From Parafannyhessea sp902761955 (GTDB lineage Bacteria; Actinomycetota; Coriobacteriia; Coriobacteriales; Atopobiaceae), in NCBI GenBank assembly GCA_902761955.1, contig CACWMM010000014.1, positions 1 to 55,723 of the forward strand: a DNA stretch of 55,723 bases, written 5' to 3'. The notes under the pieces were generated by a model, which made no database searches, was not told the origin of the DNA, and was given only the letters and a program-made list of their open reading frames with translations. Numbering within the stretch: the first letter of the stretch is position 1; the number at the start of each line of letters is the position of its first letter. The translations under genes and the position numbers were made by a program. Positions 36,673 to 45,258 of the stretch are shown here, one piece after another.

Positions 36673-38604
36673 ATGCAGGACGGATTCGTAAAGGTCGCGG
36701 CCCGGACCCCGGAGGTCCGCGTGGCCGATGTCGACTTCAACGTCAAGGCCGTGGTGCAAGAGGTGCGGAAGTCCTTCTCGCTCGACGGTGCCCGCGTCAT
36801 CGTCCTGCCCGAGCTCGCGCTCACGGGCTACACCTGCGAGGACCTGTTCTGGCAGGACGCGCTTCTGGACGCTGCCGAGAAGGGCGTGGCGGACGTGGCC
36901 CAGGCCACGTCGCGCGTGGACGCCCTCGTGCTGGTGGGCGCGCCCGTGCGCGCGGGCGGCAAGCTGTACAACTGCGCCGTCGCGCTCAGTCGCGGCCGCG
37001 TCCTCGGCATCGTGCCAAAGCGCCACATCCCCAACTACAACGAGTTCTACGAGGCGCGGCACTTCTGCGCCGGCCCGCTGGACGTCACGCGCATCGACTT
37101 CGCCGGGCAGCGGGGCGTGCCGTTTGGCGCGCGCCAGCTGTTTGCATGCGACGGCATGGCGAACCTCGTCGTCGCGGCGGAGGTGTGCGAGGACCTGTGG
37201 GTTCCGGAGCCGCCGTCCATCGCGCACGCGCTTGCCGGCGCGACCGTGCTGTGCAACCTGTCCGCGTCGAACGCGATCGTCGGCAAGGCGGCGTACCGCA
37301 AAAGCCTGGTCGCGGGCCAGTCCGCGCGCCTCGTCGCGGGATACGTGTACTGCAGCGCCGGCTGGGGAGAGTCCACGCAGGACCTCGTGTTCTCCGCGCA
37401 CGACATCGTGGCGGAAAACGGCAGCGTGCTTGCGGAGGGCAGGCCGTTTCGCGAGGCGCGCGCCACGAGCGAGGTCGACGTCGACATGCTCGCGGCGGAG
37501 CGCCGCCGCCTGAGCACGTTTGTGACCGCACCTTCCGGCGAGGCCGCGGGCTACGTGGTCACGCCCTTCTCGCTCGAGGCGGAGCCAACCGAGCTCACGC
37601 GCTGGGTGGACCCGCACCCGTTCGTTCCCTCGGACGCGGCGCAGCGCAGCGCGCGCTGCGAGGACGTGCTCTCCATCCAGTCGTATGGCCTTGCAAAGCG
37701 CATGGCGCACACGCGTTCCAAGGCGGCCGTCATCGGCGTGTCCGGCGGGCTCGACTCCACGCTCGCCCTGCTCGTGACGGCGCGCGCCTTCGACATCCTG
37801 GGCATGGACCACGCGGGCATCGTCGCCGTCACCATGCCGGGCTTCGGCACGACGGAGCGCACGCACGGCAACTCGGAGGTCCTGGCAGACGCACTGGGCG
37901 CCACGCTGCGCGAGGTGAGCATCACAAAGGCGGTGCGCCAGCACTTCGCGGACATAGGCCACGACGAGAAGGACCACTCCGTCACGTACGAGAACGCCCA
38001 GGCCCGCGAGCGCACGCAGATACTGATGGACGTCGCGAACCAGGTGGGCGGCCTCGTGGTGGGCACGGGCGACCTGTCTGAGCTCGCGCTGGGCTGGGCC
38101 ACGTACAACGCGGACCACATGAGCATGTACGGCGTGAACGCGTCCGTCCCGAAGACGCTCGTGCGGCACCTCGTGCGCTACGTCGCAGACACCACGGAGT
38201 CCGACGCGCTCTCGGAGGTGCTGCTCGACGTGCTGGACACGCCCGTCTCGCCGGAGCTTCTGCCCGCGGAGGAGGACGGCACCATCGCGCAGCGCACCGA
38301 GGACCTCGTCGGCCCGTACGAGCTGCACGACTTCTTCCTGTACCAGGTGCTGCGCCGCGGCTTCCCGCCGCGCAAGGTGTACCGCCTCGCGCGCTACGCG
38401 CTGGGCGACTCCTACGACGACGAGACGATCCTTGCGTGGCTCCGCACGTTCTACCGGCGGTTCTTCTCGCAGCAGTTCAAGCGCAGCTGCCTGCCGGACG
38501 GCCCGAAGGTCGGCTCCGCCGCCGTGTCGCCCCGCGGCGATTTGCGCATGCCGTCGGACGCGTGCTCCACGCTGTGGCTTGCCGAACTGGACAAGCTGTC
38601 GTAG
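36673..38604 (+). CDS. nadE: Glutamine-dependent NAD+ synthetase
   Basis: The enzyme makes NAD+ from deamido-NAD+ with ammonia from glutamine. The N-terminal nitrilase-like glutaminase carries the Glu-Lys-Cys triad in LPELALTGY, PKRHIPNYNEFYE and AAEVCEDLW. The C-terminal synthetase has the pyrophosphate loop GVSGGLDSTLAL near 360 and the substrate motif TGDLSELALGW. At 643 residues it is a full two-domain form, as usual in actinobacteria. ATG 36673 follows GAAAGGGG. A perfect hairpin follows the gene. Confidence 0.96.
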   Translation: MQDGFVKVAARTPEVRVADVDFNVKAVVQEVRKSFSLDGARVIVLPELALTGYTCEDLFWQDALLDAAEKGVADVAQATSRVDALVLVGAPVRAGGKLYNCAVALSRGRVLGIVPKRHIPNYNEFYEARHFCAGPLDVTRIDFAGQRGVPFGARQLFACDGMANLVVAAEVCEDLWVPEPPSIAHALAGATVLCNLSASNAIVGKAAYRKSLVAGQSARLVAGYVYCSAGWGESTQDLVFSAHDIVAENGSVLAEGRPFREARATSEVDVDMLAAERRRLSTFVTAPSGEAAGYVVTPFSLEAEPTELTRWVDPHPFVPSDAAQRSARCEDVLSIQSYGLAKRMAHTRSKAAVIGVSGGLDSTLALLVTARAFDILGMDHAGIVAVTMPGFGTTERTHGNSEVLADALGATLREVSITKAVRQHFADIGHDEKDHSVTYENAQARERTQILMDVANQVGGLVVGTGDLSELALGWATYNADHMSMYGVNASVPKTLVRHLVRYVADTTESDALSEVLLDVLDTPVSPELLPAEEDGTIAQRTEDLVGPYELHDFFLYQVLRRGFPPRKVYRLARYALGDSYDDETILAWLRTFYRRFFSQQFKRSCLPDGPKVGSAAVSPRGDLRMPSDACSTLWLAELDKLS

Positions 38605-38646
38605 CGCCCGTGCCTCCTGCGCCCTGTTTATGAGCGAAGACGCATG

Positions 38647-38671
38647 GCGGCCTGGCTTTGTGCCAGGCCGC
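38647..38671 (+). terminator. Hairpin after nadE
   Basis: GCGGCCTGGC (38647-38656) and GCCAGGCCGC (38662-38671) form a perfect 10-pair stem with a TTTGT loop. No T-run follows, so it may be an RNA-stabilising or Rho-assisted end. Confidence 0.6.
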
Positions 38672-38754
38672 GTGCGTATGCGGGTGGAAACATGCACATG
38701 CGTTGACCCATGCGAGAAAATCTAAGTGCCGCCTGTAAGATTTTTTCTCTTTTG

Positions 38755-38783
38755 TTGTATAAGGGTTGGGTTCTGGGTAGAAT
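38755..38783 (+). promoter_or_regulatory. groES-groEL promoter
   Basis: TTGTAT (38755-38760), a 17-base spacer and TAGAAT (38778-38783) form the best-spaced promoter in the window. No CIRCE (TTAGCACTC-N9-GAGTGCTAA) or HspR-type (CTTGAGT-N7-ACTCAAG) box is visible nearby. Confidence 0.65.
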
Positions 38784-38804
38784 TCAGAACGTCAGATAGG
38801 CGAG

Positions 38805-38822
38805 AGGGGGCGCAAGCCCCTT
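38805..38822 (+). promoter_or_regulatory. GNRA-loop hairpin in the groES leader
   Basis: AGGGGGC (38805-38811) pairs with GCCCCTT (38816-38822), one G-U pair included, closed by a GCAA tetraloop. It would lie about 15 bases into the mRNA and could stabilise the 5' end. Confidence 0.45.
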
Positions 38823-38871
38823 CAGATACCAAGAGACGTGCAGGTACGCACGAAAACGGGAGGTTTTGACC

Positions 38872-39162
38872 ATGACTCTTAAGCCGCTTGGTGACCGCGT
38901 TCTTGTTAAGCCCGCTCCCAAGGAGGAGAAGACCGCTTCCGGTCTCTACATCTCCTCTGGCGCGCAGGAGAAGCCGCAGCGCGGCGAGGTCGTCGCCGTC
39001 GGCGCCGGCAAGCTCAACGACAAGGGCGAGCGCATCGTCCCGGACGTCCAGGTCGGCGACCAGGTCTACTACGGCAAGTTCGGCGGCAACGAGGTCAAGG
39101 TCGACGGGGAGGACTTCCTCCTGCTTCGTGCCGACGACATCTACGCGATCATTACCGAGTAG
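38872..39162 (+). CDS. groES: Co-chaperonin GroES
   Basis: GroES caps the GroEL chamber during protein folding. The 96-residue chain has the standard opening LKPLGDRVLVKPAPKEEKT, the mobile loop SGLYISSGAQEKPQRGEV and the closing LLLRADDIYAIITE. ATG 38872 follows GGGAGG. It is followed by groEL after 51 bases, with no terminator between. Confidence 0.98.
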   Translation: MTLKPLGDRVLVKPAPKEEKTASGLYISSGAQEKPQRGEVVAVGAGKLNDKGERIVPDVQVGDQVYYGKFGGNEVKVDGEDFLLLRADDIYAIITE

Positions 39163-39213
39163 CCGGCAGGCTTCACGGGACATCTCACAAACGAGTGACA
39201 TCGGAGGATAAGA

Positions 39214-40854
39214 ATGGCTAAGGACATTGTTTTCGGCACCGACGCACGTGCCAAGCTCGCCAAGGGCGTGAACACCCTTGCTGACGCCGTCACCACCACG
39301 CTTGGCCCCAAGGGCCGCTACGTGGCGCTCCAGCGCTCCTACGGCGCCCCCACCATTACGAACGACGGCGTGTCCGTCGCAAAGGAGATCGAGCTGAAGG
39401 ACCCGATCGAGAACATGGGCGCCCAGCTCGTGAAGGAGGTCGCCACCAAGACGAACGACACCGTCGGTGACGGCACCACCACCGCTACCCTGCTTGCCCA
39501 GGTCATCGTGAACGAGGGCCTCCGCAACGTCGCCGCAGGCGCGAACCCCATCGCGATCCGTCGTGGCATCGACAAGGCCGTCGACGCCGCCGTCGCCGAG
39601 ATGAAGAAGATGTCCGCCGACGTCTCCACCTCTGAGCAGATCGCGTCCGTCGGCACCATCTCCGCCGGCGACCCCGCCATCGGCCAGAAGATCTCCGAGG
39701 CCATGGAGGTCGTGGGCAAGGACGGCGTCATCACCGTCGAGGACTCCCAGACCTTCGGCATCGACATCGACACCGTCGAGGGCATGCAGTTCGACAAGGG
39801 CTACATCTCCCCGTACTTCGCCACGAACAACGACACGATGACCGCCGAGCTGCAGAACCCCTACATCCTGATGACTGACCAGAAGATCAGCAACATCCAG
39901 GACATCCTGCCCGTGCTCGAGGCCATCCAGAAGAGCGGCTCCCCGCTGCTCATCATCGCCGAGGACGTCGACGGCGAGGCCCTGGCTACCCTGATCCTCA
40001 ACAAGCTCCGTGGCACGCTGAACGTCGCCGCCGTGAAGGCCCCCGGCTACGGAGACCGTCGCAAGCGCATGCTCGAGGACATCGCCATCCTGACCGGCGG
40101 CCAGGTCGCCATGAAGGAGCTCGGCGTCGAGCTGACCGACGTCACCGCCGAGATGCTCGGTCGTGCGAAGTCCGTCAAGATCACCAAGGACAACACGACG
40201 ATCGTCGACGGCGCCGGCTCCAAGGAGGCCATCGAGGACCGCATCTCCCAGATCAAGGGCGAGATCGAGCACACCGACTCCGACTTCGACAAGGAGAAGC
40301 TGCAGGAGCGCATGGCCAAGCTGTCCGGCGGCGTCGCCGTCATCAAGGTCGGCGCGGCTACCGAGGTCGAGCTGAAGGAGATCAAGCACCGCATCGAGGA
40401 TGCGCTGCAGGCAACCCGCGCCGCCGTCGAGGAGGGCATCGTCGCTGGTGGCGGCGTTGCGTTCCTGGAGGCCGCCAAGGCGCTGGACGGCGTCGAGGCC
40501 GCTGACGCAGACGAGCAGATCGGCGTCGATATCATCCGCAAGGCCCTGACCGCCCCGGTCAAGACCATCGCGCAGAACGCCGGCTTCGAGGGCTCCGTCG
40601 TGGTCGAGAAGATCAAGACCCTGCCCGAGGGCGAGGGCCTGAACTCCGCAAACGGCGAGTGGGGCAACATGATTGAGATGGGCGTCCTCGACCCCGTCAA
40701 GGTCACCCGCACCACGCTCCAGAACGCCGCGTCCGTCGCGTCCCTGATCCTCATCACCGAGGCGACCGTCTCCGACGAGCCGAAGGACACCACCATCGAG
40801 GAGGCCATCTCCGCGGCTGCCGCACAGGGCGGCCAGGGCGGTGGCATGTACTAA
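39214..40854 (+). CDS. groEL: Chaperonin GroEL
   Basis: GroEL is the ATP-driven folding chamber. The 546-residue protein has the nucleotide site GPKGRYVAL and NDGVSVAKEI, the family stretch GDGTTTATLLAQ, VKAPGYGDRRKRMLEDIAILTGG in the apical-to-intermediate region, and a short Gly-rich GGQGGGMY end. The GGM-type tail is typical of the main, housekeeping GroEL rather than the His-tailed GroEL1 of some actinobacteria. TAA stop; an intrinsic terminator follows. Confidence 0.98.
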   Translation: MAKDIVFGTDARAKLAKGVNTLADAVTTTLGPKGRYVALQRSYGAPTITNDGVSVAKEIELKDPIENMGAQLVKEVATKTNDTVGDGTTTATLLAQVIVNEGLRNVAAGANPIAIRRGIDKAVDAAVAEMKKMSADVSTSEQIASVGTISAGDPAIGQKISEAMEVVGKDGVITVEDSQTFGIDIDTVEGMQFDKGYISPYFATNNDTMTAELQNPYILMTDQKISNIQDILPVLEAIQKSGSPLLIIAEDVDGEALATLILNKLRGTLNVAAVKAPGYGDRRKRMLEDIAILTGGQVAMKELGVELTDVTAEMLGRAKSVKITKDNTTIVDGAGSKEAIEDRISQIKGEIEHTDSDFDKEKLQERMAKLSGGVAVIKVGAATEVELKEIKHRIEDALQATRAAVEEGIVAGGGVAFLEAAKALDGVEAADADEQIGVDIIRKALTAPVKTIAQNAGFEGSVVVEKIKTLPEGEGLNSANGEWGNMIEMGVLDPVKVTRTTLQNAASVASLILITEATVSDEPKDTTIEEAISAAAAQGGQGGGMY

Positions 40855-40880
40855 GGCCATTCGCTAGAGCGATATCGTTC

Positions 40881-40927
40881 GGTCCCGGATCTTCGCGGCA
40901 TCCCCGCGGGGTCCGGGGCCTCTTTTT
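40881..40927 (+). terminator. groESL terminator
   Basis: GGTCCCGGA (from 40881) pairs with TCCGGGGCC (to 40920), with an inner CGCGG/CCGCG stem, and TCTTTTT follows. Confidence 0.9.
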
Positions 40928-41014
40928 GTATGCGTGCCGGTCTACTCGACCATTGCGGCTCGCATGTGTCCGTTAAGCGGTACAATTGCAGTTCGGCAAT
41001 ACGAAAGGGGAGAC

Positions 41015-42286
41015 ATGGCGCAGAAGCGCGACGTAATCGACGACCTCATCGACATCCAGAGCGACTGGAAGGCCGTCAAGAATCCGTTGGGCGGGCTGGC
41101 CGGCTCCCTTGCCGTCGACCCCGATAACGAGAACTTCTACGACCCCTCGGACTACAAGGAGCGCCCGCGCGCGAACTCCCTGTTCTGCACGCGCGTCGCG
41201 TCGGAGGGCGCCGACGACTGCCACCGGTGCCTGGATGTCTGCCCCGTGGATGCCGTCACCATCACGAAGAACGCTGTCAAGATCGCTGACAACTGCCGCA
41301 AGTGCGGCCTGTGCAGCGTCGTGTGCCCCACGGAGGTCTTCGTCGCGTACAAGGTCACTCCGAAGAGCCTGTACGACAGGATCTCCAAGGTGGCGAGCGA
41401 GTACGAGCAGTGCTACATCACCTGCACGCGCGCCCTGGGGCGCAACCCCAAGGACAACGAGATCCTGCTGCCGTGCGTGGGCGCCGTATCCCGCGAGACG
41501 TGGTTCGCCCTGCTGAGGGAATACAACAACCTGAGCATCTACCTGCCCCTGGGCATTTGCGACAAGTGCCGCAACGTCACGGGCGAGGAGACGTATGCGA
41601 ACGAGATCGCGGCGGGGGAGGAGCTGAGCCACGGGGCCATGGGTCTCGAGGTGGACGAGAAGGACCTCACCCACGAGCAGACGCGCGCCTATAAACGCAG
41701 TCAGTTCATGTCGACCATGGTGAAGGCCGGTACCGCGGCGCTTGCCACCACGAACCCCGCGATGTCGGGGGCTGCCGCCATTGCCGAGAAGGTGCGCAGG
41801 CACTCCCAGCAAATGACGGAGCTCCAGAACTCCCTCGAGCGTGCGGTCGGCGCAAAGACGACGGAAAAGCGCCGTCGCATCCTCACGCAGAACCGCAAGC
41901 TCATGCTCACGACCATCCAGAAGGACAACTCGCTCGCGGAGGGCTTCGACCTGAAGATTCCGAAGTGCGATCCGGAGCTGTGCACTGCCTGTGGCGACTG
42001 CGTCACGACGTGCACGCTGCACGCGTGCGACCTGGACGGGCGCGGGCACTTCTCGGTAGAGCCGGCATACTGCGTCAACTGCGGCGCCTGCGCGAAGGCG
42101 TGTCCCGAGGGGGCGCTCGCGATGGTGGATTGCGACAAGAAGGACCTCGTGGTTCGCGACGAGGAGGCCGAACGCCGCAAGCGTGCCGCAGCCAAGCAGA
42201 AGGCCCGGATCGAGAAGACGAAGGCCGAGGGCAAGAAGCAGCTCAACAGGGTGCTCGACGGACTCGAGCGCCTTGCCGACGAATAG
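41015..42286 (+). CDS. Four-cluster ferredoxin-like 4Fe-4S protein
   Basis: This 423-residue redox protein has unknown partners. Two 4Fe-4S motifs lie near the N-terminus (CHRCLDVCP and CRKCGLCSVVCP) and two near the C-terminus (CTACGDCVTTC and CVNCGACAKACP). Extra cysteines in CYITCTR, LPCVG and ICDKCRN could hold another centre. The middle is helical, and the last ~50 residues form a Lys/Arg/Glu-rich coiled coil (EEAERRKRAAAKQKARIEK). There is no signal or membrane segment. Similar proteins are known to me mainly from Coriobacteriia, but I cannot name a function; electron relay to a membrane or oxidoreductase partner is a guess. ATG 41015 follows AAAGGGGAG. ychF is 44 bases downstream. Confidence 0.75.
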   Translation: MAQKRDVIDDLIDIQSDWKAVKNPLGGLAGSLAVDPDNENFYDPSDYKERPRANSLFCTRVASEGADDCHRCLDVCPVDAVTITKNAVKIADNCRKCGLCSVVCPTEVFVAYKVTPKSLYDRISKVASEYEQCYITCTRALGRNPKDNEILLPCVGAVSRETWFALLREYNNLSIYLPLGICDKCRNVTGEETYANEIAAGEELSHGAMGLEVDEKDLTHEQTRAYKRSQFMSTMVKAGTAALATTNPAMSGAAAIAEKVRRHSQQMTELQNSLERAVGAKTTEKRRRILTQNRKLMLTTIQKDNSLAEGFDLKIPKCDPELCTACGDCVTTCTLHACDLDGRGHFSVEPAYCVNCGACAKACPEGALAMVDCDKKDLVVRDEEAERRKRAAAKQKARIEKTKAEGKKQLNRVLDGLERLADE

Positions 42287-42330
42287 CCTAAGCAGGCTCC
42301 CGCAAGTTTCTACCAGACGGAGATGAGGAC

Positions 42331-43404
42331 GTGTCACTTTCAATCGGTATCGTAGGCCTGCCCAACGTGGGCAAGTCGACCCTGTTCACCGCGCTGACCC
42401 GCAAGGGCGGGCTCTCGGCCAACTACCCCTTTGCCACGATCGACCCTAACGTGGGCATCGTGGACGTTCCTGACGAGCGCCTGAACAAGCTTGCCGAGAT
42501 GGTGCATCCCGCGAAGATCGTGCCGGCCTCCGTCGAGTTCGTCGACATCGCAGGCCTGGTCAAGGGCGCGAACGAGGGGGAGGGCCTCGGCAACCAGTTC
42601 TTGGCAAACATTCGCAACTGCGACGCCATCTGCGAGGTCGTCCGCTTCTTCAAGGACCCCAACGTCATGCGCGAGACCGGCCGCACCGGCGAGTTCGTGG
42701 ACCCCGCGGCCGACGTGGACACCATCCAGACCGAGCTCATCCTTGCGGACCTGGGCTCGCTCGAGCGCTCTATCCCCAAGCTCGAGAAGGAGGCGAAGCG
42801 CGACAAGGAGATGAAGCCGCGCCTGGACGTCGCGAAGCGCCTCCAGGACTGGCTCAACCAGGGCAACCGCGCCGCGACCCTCGACCTCACCGACGACGAG
42901 CGCGCTGCCGCGCACGACCTGTTCCTTCTGACCATGAAGCCGATCCTGTACGTCGCGAACTGCGACGAGGACCAGCTGCACGACGACCTCACCATCCAGG
43001 GCCAGAAGGCCATCCCCATCTGCGCAGAGGTCGAGGCGGAGCTCGCGGATCTCGACGCGGAGGAAGCCGCGGAGTACCTGGAGTCCATGGGGCTTGAGCA
43101 TTCCGGCCTCGAGACCCTGGCTCAGGCGGCGTACCACCTGCTTGGCCTGCAGAGCTTCTTCACGGCCGGCCCGAAGGAGGTCCGCGCCTGGACCGTCCGC
43201 ATCGGTGCGAAGGCACCGGAGGCCGCCGGCGTCATCCACTCGGACTTCGAGAAGGGCTTCATCAAGGCCGAGACCATCAGCTACGACGACTACGTCAGCC
43301 TCGGTGGCGAGCAGGGTGCAAAGGAGGCCGGCCGCATGCGCATGGAGGGCAAGGACTACGTCGTGCAGGACGGCGACGTGATGGTCTTCCGCTTCAACGT
43401 GTAG
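42331..43404 (+). CDS. ychF: Ribosome-associated ATPase YchF/EngD
   Basis: YchF is an Obg-family P-loop protein that prefers ATP and associates with ribosomes under stress. The 357-residue product has Walker A GLPNVGKST, the switch DIAGLVKGANEGEGLGNQFL, the specificity motif in YVANCDED and a C-terminal TGS-like domain ending YVVQDGDVMVFRFNV. GTG 42331 is used; GGAGATGAGGAC lies upstream and the N-terminus fits the family. A convergent terminator separates it from the LCP genes. Confidence 0.96.
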   Translation: MSLSIGIVGLPNVGKSTLFTALTRKGGLSANYPFATIDPNVGIVDVPDERLNKLAEMVHPAKIVPASVEFVDIAGLVKGANEGEGLGNQFLANIRNCDAICEVVRFFKDPNVMRETGRTGEFVDPAADVDTIQTELILADLGSLERSIPKLEKEAKRDKEMKPRLDVAKRLQDWLNQGNRAATLDLTDDERAAAHDLFLLTMKPILYVANCDEDQLHDDLTIQGQKAIPICAEVEAELADLDAEEAAEYLESMGLEHSGLETLAQAAYHLLGLQSFFTAGPKEVRAWTVRIGAKAPEAAGVIHSDFEKGFIKAETISYDDYVSLGGEQGAKEAGRMRMEGKDYVVQDGDVMVFRFNV

Positions 43405-43457
43405 CACCAGCCAACGCAGTCACCTCCGTCGCGCAACACCAGCGCGCGGGCGAGAAG

Positions 43458-43500
43458 AACGCCCCCTTCCGGCTTGCCATCAGTCCGGAAGGGGGCGTTT
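43458..43500. terminator. Bidirectional terminator between ychF and LCP gene
   Basis: AACGCCCCCTTCCGG (43458-43472) and CCGGAAGGGGGCGTT (43485-43499) are exact reverse complements, ending in a T-run on + and beginning with A's that give U's on -. It lies between convergent genes and can serve both. GGGCGAGAAG (43448-43457) abuts the left arm. Confidence 0.9.
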
Positions 43501-43540
43501 CTCGTCTTGGTGCCCTGGGTGCCGCGACCTGCGGCGGCCC

Positions 43541-45208
43541 CTAGTTCGTGCCGGTGACGGCGTTGCTGCCGGCAGACGCCGTGCCGCCCGTGCCCGTCGA
43601 GCCGGTCGCGTCGGCAGACTTGGCGGATCCGTCGATCCAGTCGGCGCCAAACACCACCACGACGTCAGACGACGTGTCCCACGAGCCGTCGTTCTGCACG
43701 GGCGCGGCGGAAAGCCCGAGCGTCTTCACGACGCCGGCCGCCTTCGCCTGGGCGTCGCCGTTGTAGTAGACCGTCGTCTTCGCCTGCAGCGACGGCGCGT
43801 CGTTCGTCGTCGCCGCGAAGCCGGCGCTCGTCAGCGTGGACGCACCGTTGCCGGCGACGCCGGCGGTCGAGGTGCCGTTCAGCACAAGCACGGTACCCGT
43901 GTACTCCGGGCTCACCTGCGCGGCGCCGTTTGCGCTGGTGCTGCTGGAAGAGGAGTCGTCCCCGGTGGAGGTGCTCACGCCCACGGACCCCGCGACGCCC
44001 GCGGTAAAGTCCTGCGACGCGTCCTTGTACGGCGGCAGGCCCTTGTCCACGCGGTCCATGATCTTCTTCCACGCGGTCGTGTCGCAGATCTCGTACCACG
44101 TGTTGTTGACGTACTTGCTGATGGTGGGGCACTGGCCGGAGTACACGTCCTTCTCGACGTCTATGCCCTTGAAGCTCGACGCGAGCGACGCGATCGAGGT
44201 CACGTCCATGTCGGTCGTGACGTAGCTGGAAAGCGTCGTCACCGTGGGCACGATGGTCGAGGCACCGCCCTTCATCACCTTCGTGATGACCGCGCCAATC
44301 AGCATGCGCTGGTTCGCGGCGCGATAGAAGTCGCCTCCGCCGTAGCTGTCGTACGCGTGACGCGCGCGGCCAAGCAGCGCCGCCGTCCTTCCGTCGAGCT
44401 TCTGCTTGCCTGCGGGCAGGTCAAGCCCCGTGTACTTCGGGTCCTTCACCTCTACGGGCAAGTCCACGGTCACGCCGCCGATGGCGTCTACCACCTTCGC
44501 GAAGCCGTCCATGTCGATCTCGGCGTAGTGGGAAATGTCCACGCCCGCAAACTCGCTCACGACCTTCGTCGCGTACGCGGCGCCGCCAAACGAGTATGCG
44601 GCGTTGATCTTCTGCTTGCCGTTAGACCCCAGGTCAACCAGGGTGTCGCGCGGGATCGAAATCAGCGCGACCTTCCCGTCGCGCGGGTCTACGCGCGCCA
44701 GGATGATGGTGTCCGTGCGGTACGCGCTGTAGTCCTTGCCGTAGTCCCTGCTCTCCGCACGCTCCTCGTCCTTGTCGATGCCAAGCAGCAGCATGTAGAA
44801 CGGGTCGCCGGGGTCCTTCGTCTCCACAAGGGTGTCGCGCAGCTTGTCGTCCACGCCCGCGGTGATGGTGGAGTTGATGTGATGCACGTACGCCGCGACG
44901 GCCGCGCCTCCCGCAACCACCAGCGCCACAAGCGTCACCAGCACTGCGCGCAGCACGTGGTGACGGCCCCGTCGCTGGCGTTTCTCGATGTACTCCTCAG
45001 CGCCCTTTGCGCGAGAATAGCGTGGCGCATTGGGGTTGCCGGCGCCCTGCGGCGCCGCGCCAACTCCCACGGCCGAGGTGCCGTGGTGCGTCCGCGCGCC
45101 AGCGTGGTGTCCCCTTGGAACGTCCGGCAACGGGGCCTGAACCTGCGGCCTGGCGTCGCCCTCGTTCGCGCCTGCCTGCTGCGGTGCCTTTGCGCTGTGC
45201 TTACCCAA
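43541..45208 (-). CDS. LytR-CpsA-Psr family cell-wall ligase with LytR C-terminal domain (1)
   Basis: LCP proteins attach teichoic acids, capsule or similar polymers to peptidoglycan outside the membrane. The 555-residue chain has a ~90-residue Pro/Ala-rich cytoplasmic tail, one membrane segment (LRAVLVTLVALVVAGGAAVAAYV), and the LCP domain (MLLLGIDKDEER, DTIILARVDPRDGKVALISIPRD, INAAYSFGG, and GDFYRAANQR in the active-site region). A Ser-rich linker and a LytR_C domain (GTVLVLNGTSTAGVAG) follow. The start is TTG 45208, supported by AAGGAGGAACC directly upstream. It is the second gene of a two-gene - strand unit, 50 bases after its paralogue. Confidence 0.92.
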   Translation of the reverse strand: MGKHSAKAPQQAGANEGDARPQVQAPLPDVPRGHHAGARTHHGTSAVGVGAAPQGAGNPNAPRYSRAKGAEEYIEKRQRRGRHHVLRAVLVTLVALVVAGGAAVAAYVHHINSTITAGVDDKLRDTLVETKDPGDPFYMLLLGIDKDEERAESRDYGKDYSAYRTDTIILARVDPRDGKVALISIPRDTLVDLGSNGKQKINAAYSFGGAAYATKVVSEFAGVDISHYAEIDMDGFAKVVDAIGGVTVDLPVEVKDPKYTGLDLPAGKQKLDGRTAALLGRARHAYDSYGGGDFYRAANQRMLIGAVITKVMKGGASTIVPTVTTLSSYVTTDMDVTSIASLASSFKGIDVEKDVYSGQCPTISKYVNNTWYEICDTTAWKKIMDRVDKGLPPYKDASQDFTAGVAGSVGVSTSTGDDSSSSSTSANGAAQVSPEYTGTVLVLNGTSTAGVAGNGASTLTSAGFAATTNDAPSLQAKTTVYYNGDAQAKAAGVVKTLGLSAAPVQNDGSWDTSSDVVVVFGADWIDGSAKSADATGSTGTGGTASAGSNAVTGTN

Positions 45209-45258
45209 GGTTCCTCCTTGCGCGCGGCCTCCTGGCCCGGATGCCGCCGTGTATCGCG

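Noticed and set aside
38605..38871. CIRCE or HAIR heat-shock operator for groESL
   Set aside because: Neither TTAGCACTC-N9-GAGTGCTAA nor CTTGAGT-N7-ACTCAAG, nor a close variant, is present.
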